Positions 1 to 5,279 of a stretch of DNA of 9,272 bases are shown here, piece after piece (within the stretch, counting starts at the first letter, position 1; each line of letters starts with the position of its first letter). Source of the stretch: Simkania sp. (GTDB lineage Bacteria > Chlamydiota > Chlamydiia > Chlamydiales > Simkaniaceae); the NCBI GenBank assembly GCA_028279205.1, contig JANQSR010000091.1:1-9272 (forward strand), given 5' to 3'. Position numbers and translations under genes: made by a program. The notes below the pieces were generated by a model that ran no database searches, had not been told where the DNA came from, and saw only the letters and a list, made by a program, of their open reading frames with translations.

Positions 1-59
1 TCAGTGGAAACCTTCGTGACATAGTTCATTCCATCCAGCACTTCCTTGCTTACCGACAT
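1..59 (-). CDS. Start of an unidentified gene downstream of recF (partial, cut by window edge)
   Basis: An ATG at 59-57 on the minus strand opens a frame that stays open to base 1, giving about 19 codons that begin MSVSKEVLDGMNYVTKVST. It starts 60 bp beyond the recF stop and on the same strand, so it may be the next gene of the dnaN-recF unit. The in-frame stop upstream and the absence of other start codons between that stop and this ATG favour it as the start. There is no clear Shine-Dalgarno sequence. The peptide is too short to assign a family. The plus-strand frames here meet stops within about 70 bases, so a minus-strand gene is the better reading. Confidence 0.45.
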   Translation of the reverse strand, partial: MSVSKEVLDGMNYVTKVST

Positions 60-119
60 AGTGTGATTTAAGCAAAAGATGGGTTCATTAGACGCTTACG
101 CAAAAAAGGACTTTAGTTT

Positions 120-1184
120 TTATCTTTGGTGATTACAAACGGTGCCATTTTCGACATAAAGCAGGTGATGGTGCACAAAATCTTCTAAAGTCAGTGTAGA
201 AGAGGCAAAGAGAAAGACCTGAGCCGCTCTCATTACGACTCGATGGAGTCGATGAGTACGCCTCTCATCTAGATGGGATCCGAAGTCATCGATGCTGAGC
301 AAGGCCTTTTTCGATAGGTTTTTTTGTTCTGCCATTTTAAGAGCGGCAACGCAGGTGCTCTTTTGTCCCTCACTTGCGTAAAATTTTGCCTCCTTCCCCT
401 GATAAGAGATCAAAAAATCATCCCGATGTGGACCATTTAGGGTTGTTCCCAAAATGAGCTCTTTTTCCCTTTGCTCTGAATAGATTGAGAGGATGTTATT
501 TAAATCTTTTAGAGCAATTGAAGGGGAGTAAGAAAGGTCAAATGGCTCTCTTGCATCAGATAACTCTAGAGCAAACTCTTGGGAGACTGGGCTTAGTTGA
601 TTGATCAAGTCCGCCCGTTTTTGCACCAAGTATGAGGCTGATTGAGCCATGATTTTTTCATAAGTGATCATGCTCTCCTCCACTTTGGCTTTGAGTAGAG
701 CATTCCGGTTTTTCATCGCTTTGTGGTAGCGAAGCAGGTGGTAAACATAGAGGGGATCATCCTGAGCTAGCTGAATATTTAGAAACCGACGTCTCTGAGT
801 GGGGCTTCCCCCAATCAGCTGAAGATCAGCCGATGTGTAGATCACGGTGGGAAGAGTGCCGATCAAATGGGAAAAGTGACTAAATGATTTGTTGTTGCAC
901 CGAATCTTTCGATTTTTTCCATCAAACCCTACCGATACCATTTGATCCAACCCCTCTTTTTCAAAGTCAGCTTGAATGTAGAAGTGGGAAGAACCCTTTC
1001 GGATCAGGTTCTTTAGATGGGGTGTGCGGAAAGAGCGCCCAGTGCTCAGCAGAGAGAGCGCTTCAAGCAAATTCGTTTTGCCTGCGCCATTTTTGCCGTA
1101 GATGAAATTAACACCTGGACTAAACGGGACGGTTTCACTTGTATAGTTGCGAAAATTGCGAAGGACGAGTCGCTTTATTTGCAT
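120..1184 (-). CDS. recF: DNA replication and repair protein RecF
   Basis: RecF is an ABC-type (SMC-like) ATPase that binds gapped DNA and, with RecO and RecR, loads RecA at stalled forks and single-strand gaps in the cytoplasm. The 354-residue product is of normal family length. Walker A is GKNGAGKT at residues 30-37. The RecF signature GPHRDDF is at 251-257. The ABC signature region, ASEGQKS, is at about 270-276. Walker B and D-loop, LLSIDDFGSHLD, span 295-306. The N-terminal start MQIKRLVLRNFRNY is typical. The ATG lies 10 bp inside the end of dnaN, so translation is probably coupled. That overlap seems to be a recent consequence of a duplication in dnaN. No separate promoter is apparent, so it is probably cotranscribed with dnaN. 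The GSH between IDDF and LD varies from many RecF proteins, but the acidic Walker B pair is intact. Confidence 0.97.
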   Translation of the reverse strand: MQIKRLVLRNFRNYTSETVPFSPGVNFIYGKNGAGKTNLLEALSLLSTGRSFRTPHLKNLIRKGSSHFYIQADFEKEGLDQMVSVGFDGKNRKIRCNNKSFSHFSHLIGTLPTVIYTSADLQLIGGSPTQRRRFLNIQLAQDDPLYVYHLLRYHKAMKNRNALLKAKVEESMITYEKIMAQSASYLVQKRADLINQLSPVSQEFALELSDAREPFDLSYSPSIALKDLNNILSIYSEQREKELILGTTLNGPHRDDFLISYQGKEAKFYASEGQKSTCVAALKMAEQKNLSKKALLSIDDFGSHLDERRTHRLHRVVMRAAQVFLFASSTLTLEDFVHHHLLYVENGTVCNHQR

Positions 1185-2314
1185 GCATTTAGTTCATATC
1201 CAGCCGCATGGGCATCCAGCCGCATGGGCATGATGATAAAATTTGCCGCTGATGAGTCAGTGATCAATCCAGGGTCATGCGAGTCGGTTGCTTCAAATGT
1301 GACCGTTTCATCCTCGCAATGGCGCAAAATATCATGAAAATGGAAGGGGTTTAAAGCGATTTCAAATTTTTCTCCTGCGTAATCAATCGGCATTGCCACC
1401 TTTGCATCCCCAATCTCATTGTTAGCAGCTGTTAGAGTCAATTCATTTGAACAAAAAGCAAGACGAACCGATAGGGCGGTTTTGCTTGTAAAAAGAGCGA
1501 CTTGCTTTAGAAGGGACATGAGTTCTTCTCGGTGTAAAGTAAACCTCTTTGCGGGGAGAGTGGGTATCAAACTTTCGATATCTGGGTAGTTTCCAACTAA
1601 CAAAAGAGTGACCAAACTCGAAGAGCCTACGGTAAGGCCAACTTGATTGGGAAGAAGGCGGATACTCACTTCTCCCTCTTTTTCATCTCGAACCATTTTG
1701 ATCATCTCTTCGCACCCTTTAAAGGGGAGCAAGTAATCCTTCTTCTGCTCTTCTTCCACTAGAACCGGCGTGCGCACTTTGGCCAAACGTTTGCCATCCG
1801 TTCCAAAAAAAGTTGCAGTGTTTTTTTCGATACGCATCAAAACGCCATTTAAAACATGACGGCTATCTTCTCGCGCAGCAGCAAAGAGCGACTTGGTCAA
1901 CATCTCTTTGAGCGTTTTCTGAGCAAGAGAAAAACTAGGAGCCTTTGACATATCGGGAAGTTCTGGAAAAGCGCTTTTATGAATGCCGTTGATCCGAAAA
2001 TGGGAACTTCCCCCTTTGAAATAGGCAACCACCTCACCCTCCTTACATTCGAGCTCGACTTCTTGAGCTGTCATCTCACGTATGAGTTGAAAAAACTGTC
2101 TCCCTGGAAGGGTGATCGCTCCTTCATGGATGACATTAGCATCTATTTGCACACGGGCACTTATCTTCAGATCTGTTGCACTGAAAATCACTTTTCCGTC
2201 AGATGCTTCGATCAGGATGTTTGCCAAAATTGGGATCGAAAATTTAGAAGGAAGGATCCCTTGGATGTTTCCGATTAAACGGGTCAATTCCGTCCTTGAA
2301 ATAATCACTTTCAT
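1175..2314 (-). CDS. dnaN: DNA polymerase III beta subunit (sliding clamp)
   Basis: DnaN forms the ring-shaped homodimer that tethers DNA polymerase III and other clamp-binding proteins to DNA. I place the start at ATG 2314-2312 (MKVIISRTELTRLIG), giving 379 residues. The frame is open to 2542, but the extra 76 residues would overlap smpB and cover the promoter, and they do not look like clamp sequence. An AAGAGA stretch precedes the ATG as a modest ribosome-binding site. Three clamp repeats fit residues of about 1-120, 125-250 and 252-366. The conserved protein-binding-pocket segment MPMRL is at 362-366. Clamps usually end at or just after this segment, but here DAHAAGYELNACK follows because of a 16-bp tandem duplication. 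The last 10 bp overlap recF. A strong promoter-like sequence lies directly upstream. Confidence 0.97.
   Translation of the reverse strand: MKVIISRTELTRLIGNIQGILPSKFSIPILANILIEASDGKVIFSATDLKISARVQIDANVIHEGAITLPGRQFFQLIREMTAQEVELECKEGEVVAYFKGGSSHFRINGIHKSAFPELPDMSKAPSFSLAQKTLKEMLTKSLFAAAREDSRHVLNGVLMRIEKNTATFFGTDGKRLAKVRTPVLVEEEQKKDYLLPFKGCEEMIKMVRDEKEGEVSIRLLPNQVGLTVGSSSLVTLLLVGNYPDIESLIPTLPAKRFTLHREELMSLLKQVALFTSKTALSVRLAFCSNELTLTAANNEIGDAKVAMPIDYAGEKFEIALNPFHFHDILRHCEDETVTFEATDSHDPGLITDSSAANFIIMPMRLDAHAAGYELNACK
1198..1231 (-). repeat. 16-bp tandem duplication at the 3' end of dnaN
   Basis: On the coding strand the unit ATGCCCATGCGGCTGG occurs twice in perfect tandem, with two further bases of a third copy (period 16, 34 bases in all). 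Because 16 is not a multiple of three, the second copy is read in another frame. The first copy encodes MPMRL plus the first base of the next codon, and the second encodes part of the unusual tail. With one copy removed, the frame reads MPMRLDMN followed at once by TAA. Confidence 0.95.
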
Positions 2315-2346
2315 TTTGCGTCTCTTAAATTGTTTTTCCTGTAAAA

Positions 2347-2376
2347 AATATAAAAAATTAAATCGGCTCATGTCAA
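2347..2376 (-). promoter_or_regulatory. Likely major sigma-factor promoter for dnaN-recF
   Basis: On the minus strand, TTGACA (2376-2371, a perfect -35 consensus) is followed after 18 bases by TATATT (2352-2347, 5 of 6 to the -10 consensus). The predicted transcription start near 2340 would leave a leader of roughly 25 bases before the dnaN ATG. The spacer is AT-rich. The TGA inside the -35 hexamer is the smpB stop codon. The call rests on consensus matching only. Confidence 0.65.
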
Positions 2377-2834
2377 CTGCGCTTTTTAAGCATGCGCGCA
2401 ATCGACCTTTTTTCTTCCCGCTCCCTGATGGCTTGCCGTTTGTCTTGCCGTTTTTTTCCTTTTCCAACACCCAGCTTGACTTTGACATACCCCTTTTTAA
2501 GATAGAAGGAAAGGGGTATGAGTGCCATCCCTTTCTGCTCAACTTGTCTTCTTAACTTCTTTATCTCATACCGATGCAAAAGTAGCTTCCGATCTCGCCT
2601 TTCTTGATGGTTAAAGGCCGTCCCAAATTTGTAAGGGGCAATCGAGGCTTGTTTGAGATAAACTCCCTTTTTATTGATCAAGATATAAGCTTCTTGCAAA
2701 GAGCCGCCATGATCGCGAAGCGATTTAACCTCTGTTCCCAAGAGGCAGATTCCAGCTTCATGGGTTTCAAGAACTTCATAGTCATGGTAGGCGCGCCTAT
2801 TTGAGGTCAGTTCCGCACTACTCTTTTTTTTCAT
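2373..2834 (-). CDS. smpB: SsrA-binding protein SmpB
   Basis: SmpB binds tmRNA (SsrA) and brings it to stalled ribosomes for trans-translation, which tags the unfinished peptide for proteolysis. The 153-residue length is normal. Residues 13-42 carry the expected N-terminal core, including [12 protein letters not shown] and GTEVKSLR. A further conserved segment, SLQEAY, lies at about 45-50. The basic C-terminal tail ends [12 protein letters not shown]; in characterised SmpB proteins this tail enters the mRNA channel. The ATG at 2834-2832 gives [16 protein letters not shown], an ordinary start. A promoter-like pair lies about 30 bases upstream. dnaN starts 58 bp beyond the stop on the same strand, but it has its own promoter. 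No tmRNA gene is in the window. Confidence 0.97.
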   Translation of the reverse strand: MKKKSSAELTSNRRAYHDYEVLETHEAGICLLGTEVKSLRDHGGSLQEAYILINKKGVYLKQASIAPYKFGTAFNHQERRDRKLLLHRYEIKKLRRQVEQKGMALIPLSFYLKKGYVKVKLGVGKGKKRQDKRQAIREREEKRSIARMLKKRS

Positions 2835-2860
2835 AAAATCCCGAGATAGAAACAGCTTCT

Positions 2861-2889
2861 ATTCTATCAAACCATTTTGCCAATTCCAA
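2861..2889 (-). promoter_or_regulatory. Possible promoter for smpB
   Basis: In the 86-bp gap between the terC-like gene and smpB, the minus strand shows TTGGAA (2889-2884), a 17-base spacer and TAGAAT (2866-2861). These match the -35 and -10 consensus at 4 of 6 and 5 of 6 positions. The predicted leader is about 20 bases. I see no terminator hairpin in this gap, so read-through from the upstream gene is also possible. Confidence 0.45.
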
Positions 2890-2920
2890 TGAAAAACCAT
2901 CAAAAGAGGGATTAAAAGGC

Positions 2921-3595
2921 CTATTTCCTTTTAAAAAAGAAAGAGATCGAAAAAAATATGAAAGTACCGATCCAAAAGAAAAGTTCAAGTCTATTTAAAT
3001 GGAAAGAGGTTAATAGGAGTTTGAGGCCGACCCAGCCGACAATCAGATGGCCACCAAACTCTAGCCCTGGGAATCGATCAATTAAACGGCTCAGAAGGGT
3101 GACCGCAAAACGGATAAAAATCATTCCGACTACTCCTCCAAAATAGAGAATCCAAATTTTGGATAAATTCGAGGGGGGGGATCGAGTGTGAAATCCGATA
3201 AGGGCTAGGCCTGCTAAAATAGAGTCGATGGCAAAAGCAAGGTCTGTGAGTTCGACAAGGAGGATCACTTTGAGAAAAGAGTGCTTTTTCTGCATCCTCT
3301 TTTTCCTTTTCTTTTTCATAAAAAGGGAGGAGATTGAGAGGTAAACGAGATAAAGTCCTGCCAAAATTTGAAGCAAAGCGATCTGGATCAAATGAGCAGC
3401 AAAGAGAATAACGGTAGCGCGCAGAATAAAGGAGGAGAAAAGACCCACAAAGAGAGCCTTCTTTCTCAGATGGATGGGCAGACGTTTGACGATAAGTGCA
3501 AGTGCCAGTCCATTGTCAACAGATAAGATCACCTCTAAAAAGATGAGAGTGATCAGACGGAGGATATCAAAGTTTGAAAAGGTTTGTCCTAGCAC
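2921..3595 (-). CDS. TerC-family integral membrane protein (possible metal exporter)
   Basis: TerC-family proteins are multi-span inner-membrane proteins; characterised members such as E. coli Alx and Bacillus MeeF/MeeY are linked to manganese export and metalation of exported proteins. The frame has no ATG before the middle of the protein. I chose GTG 3595-3593, which gives 224 residues and begins just before the first membrane segment. TTG at 3613 or further upstream, up to 3703, is possible. Two family acidic motifs are visible within membrane helices: ExxLSVDN (E21, D27, N28) and ELTDLAFAIDS (E115, D118, D124). Hydrophobic segments suggest about seven spans, with a basic cytoplasmic-type loop (KKKRKKRMQKK) near residues 94-104. 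The start lies 10 bp after the stop of the 481-residue gene, suggesting coupling. An eight-base C run falls between the fourth and fifth spans. The family call is firm; substrate and start are not. Confidence 0.85.
   Translation of the reverse strand: MLGQTFSNFDILRLITLIFLEVILSVDNGLALALIVKRLPIHLRKKALFVGLFSSFILRATVILFAAHLIQIALLQILAGLYLVYLSISSLFMKKKRKKRMQKKHSFLKVILLVELTDLAFAIDSILAGLALIGFHTRSPPSNLSKIWILYFGGVVGMIFIRFAVTLLSRLIDRFPGLEFGGHLIVGWVGLKLLLTSFHLNRLELFFWIGTFIFFSISFFFKRK
3173..3180 (-). repeat. C8 homopolymer inside the terC-like gene
   Basis: Eight consecutive G on the plus strand form a C8 tract on the coding strand, spanning the codons TCC CCC CCC (Ser-Pro-Pro). It lies in the loop after the second acidic motif. 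Losing or gaining one base leads to a stop before the last membrane spans are complete. Confidence 0.9.
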
Positions 3596-3605
3596 TTTTG
3601 GAGAG

Positions 3606-5051
3606 TCAACCAAACATCGAACGGCCAAAAGGCGTGATACGCAGACAAGGGTGACCTCTATATCTACCTGTTGAAACCACACCCCCTTCAAAAAGCCATT
3701 CAAAGGTGATTTTCTGTATCAGCAGAATCTCTGCCTCTGAGTATTCTGGGTGGGTGTATTTCCAACAGCGCCCTGTTTTTGTGAGGGTCATTTTGCTACT
3801 TTCACTGATGGGAACAGTGAGGCTTCTTAGAAAATCATCCCAAAGCACCCAGTCTGAGTGGGCGATACGAACAACCGACTTTTCAATTTCGTGAATATTC
3901 CGTTCAGTACAAATTTCCTGTGGGAATTCAGAGAAAGAGTAACGGTTAATGGTCATTTTGTAGGTGTTAAGAGCCCGTTTTTCGACAGGGGTTTTGAGCC
4001 ATTCTTTGGCCTCTTGACAGGGGGAAATCTGACTTTTTTCGATTCTAACCAGTTTGAAAAGCAAAAGTTTTTGGATCACGCGATTGACGTAAAGTTTAAA
4101 AGACTCTTTACTCTCTTCTGTTTCCAAAAAGCCCCACCCACATTTTTCTAAAAGAAGGGGAATGATCCTCTTTTCTGGAACCCAATTCTCTTTATTGTCG
4201 ATTTTAACAAAAAAATCGATGTTAGAGGCAAGTGTTAAAAAGGTGGACATGTCCTCGACGAAAGAAAAGTCGCTCGGTCTCGTCATCTTGATTTCATGAG
4301 TTGCCTTAACTTTTGGGGGCTCGCTTCTTCTTAAAAATTGCAAATAATCTTTCCACTCTTGGAACGGGGTGATGACCCCTGACCAACCCCCCTCTTTTTT
4401 CTCAAAGATCAAAAAACCGACAAAGTTAAACTCAAGGTGGAGCATACACCTTTCAAACTCTTCTTCCGTCAGGTTATATCTCTTGCACACCTCTTTAGAG
4501 TAAATTCTCTGATTTGGGGAGTTAAAAAGGTCTTTCACAATTCCATCTAATATTTTATCACCAAAACTCAGCTCAGCCAAATACCTCTGAAATTTTTGTG
4601 GAGTTTCGAGATACTTCTCGATAAGAGCTGTGAAGATGTTGTTCGATGTGCGGGGAATGGGGTACCAATCGGGAAGAATGTGGATAGGAACCTTTTTTAA
4701 AAGAGATTGTAGAAATTCCATTCCAGGTGAAAAATTTTCTTCAAATTTATTCATCTGCACTTCGAAATATTTTCTCATCTCTTTATCGATAACCACTGCC
4801 TTCCCTTTTACCTTGAACAGTTTACTATCAGAGAGCTTTGTAAGCGTTTCAAAGACCTGTTCATCTGTCTTTGCGACTTTTTCTGCCAGACTGCTCACAG
4901 AGAATTGGGGGGGGCTGTAAATAATTTCTTCGAGTATTTCTAGATCACTGCTAGTGAAATGGGAGAGCAGGAGGCGATTTTGGATATCTCCGCGGTAGTC
5001 GTAATCTTCTAAATTAACTTTGTTTTTCTTATGAGTACGAGTTCCTACCAT
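3606..5051 (-). CDS. Uncharacterised 481-residue protein with winged-helix-like repeats
   Basis: I do not recognise a named gene. The product is soluble, with no signal peptide or membrane span, and its basic N-terminus (MVGTRTHKKNK) fits a cytoplasmic, possibly nucleic-acid-binding protein. By eye, four stretches look like winged helix-turn-helix units: about 31-97, 182-235, 290-352 and 399-476. Two features recall the helicase-associated XPB/Ssl2 N-terminal-like domain: a segment ending EAKEWLKTPVEKRAL near 347-361, and the C-terminal LRITPFGRSMFG. No helicase motifs are present, so it would be a stand-alone version. This resemblance is inference from pattern. The start is ATG 5051 with no clear Shine-Dalgarno site. 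A C8 run sits at codons 46-49. The terC-like gene begins at about its stop codon, so the two may be cotranscribed. It diverges from leuS. Confidence 0.85.
   Translation of the reverse strand: MVGTRTHKKNKVNLEDYDYRGDIQNRLLLSHFTSSDLEILEEIIYSPPQFSVSSLAEKVAKTDEQVFETLTKLSDSKLFKVKGKAVVIDKEMRKYFEVQMNKFEENFSPGMEFLQSLLKKVPIHILPDWYPIPRTSNNIFTALIEKYLETPQKFQRYLAELSFGDKILDGIVKDLFNSPNQRIYSKEVCKRYNLTEEEFERCMLHLEFNFVGFLIFEKKEGGWSGVITPFQEWKDYLQFLRRSEPPKVKATHEIKMTRPSDFSFVEDMSTFLTLASNIDFFVKIDNKENWVPEKRIIPLLLEKCGWGFLETEESKESFKLYVNRVIQKLLLFKLVRIEKSQISPCQEAKEWLKTPVEKRALNTYKMTINRYSFSEFPQEICTERNIHEIEKSVVRIAHSDWVLWDDFLRSLTVPISESSKMTLTKTGRCWKYTHPEYSEAEILLIQKITFEWLFEGGVVSTGRYRGHPCLRITPFGRSMFG
4907..4914 (-). repeat. C8 homopolymer near the start of the 481-residue gene
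   Basis: Eight G on the plus strand are a C8 run on the coding strand (AGC CCC CCC CAA, encoding Ser-Pro-Pro-Gln at residues 46-49). A one-base deletion brings a TGA into frame within about five codons. A one-base insertion reaches a TGA about 17 codons later. Confidence 0.9.
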
Positions 5052-5102
5052 TTTGCTTTAAGTCCAATTTTGAGCGAGAATACCAAATAAAGGCCTTAGC
5101 CA

Positions 5103-5132
5103 ATGATAGAGGGTTTATTTTATTTATTGCAA
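5103..5132 (-). promoter_or_regulatory. Possible promoter for the 481-residue gene
   Basis: On the minus strand TTGCAA (5132-5127) is followed after 18 bases by TATCAT (5108-5103), matching the -35 and -10 consensus at 4 of 6 and 5 of 6 positions. The predicted leader is about 45 bases. TTGCAA is its own reverse complement, so it could also act as a -35 for a plus-strand promoter with TTCTAA at 5150-5155 (17-base spacer). Confidence 0.4.
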
Positions 5133-5161
5133 GCATTGGTGAAATCGATTTCTAAAATTAC

Positions 5162-5230
5162 GATTATCTATAATTTTTTTTTCAATGATTATCTGAAAAA
5201 ATTTGATTTGAAGATCCACTTGAGATAATC
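5162..5230. repeat. Three GATTATCT octamers upstream of leuS
   Basis: GATTATCT occurs at 5162-5169 and 5187-5194, and in inverted orientation (AGATAATC) at 5223-5230. The second and third copies form a 9-bp inverted repeat (TGATTATCT and AGATAATCA) separated by 28 bases. The third copy overlaps the putative leuS -35 hexamer. These could be operator sites or chance in an AT-rich region. Confidence 0.4.
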
Positions 5231-5248
5231 AGATTCTTGTGGTAGGAT
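5220..5248 (+). promoter_or_regulatory. Possible promoter for leuS-waaA
   Basis: TTGAGA (5220-5225) and TAGGAT (5243-5248) are 17 bases apart and match the -35 and -10 consensus at 5 of 6 and 4 of 6 positions. Transcription would start near 5255. That leaves about 25 bases before the ATG at 5280, but almost no leader for the ATG at 5259. Alternatives in the same region are TATAAT at 5169-5174 with no good -35, and GATAAT at 5224-5229. Confidence 0.45.
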
Positions 5249-5279
5249 TCCTGGGCAGATGGTTTTTATTTGTGATTTC

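Noticed and set aside
2315..2542. In-frame 76-residue N-terminal extension of dnaN
   Set aside because: It would overlap smpB by 170 bp and cross the promoter, and its sequence is not clamp-like. The conserved clamp start is at 2314.
4678..4686. DnaA-box-like TGTGGATAG, suggesting a replication origin near dnaN and recF
   Set aside because: It is a single site with one mismatch, inside a coding region, with no cluster of boxes or AT-rich unwinding element nearby.
5154..5182. AAAATTA and TAATTTT inverted repeat followed by T residues, resembling a terminator
   Set aside because: The stem is only seven A-T pairs with no GC content, and no gene ends here; it lies between divergent genes.
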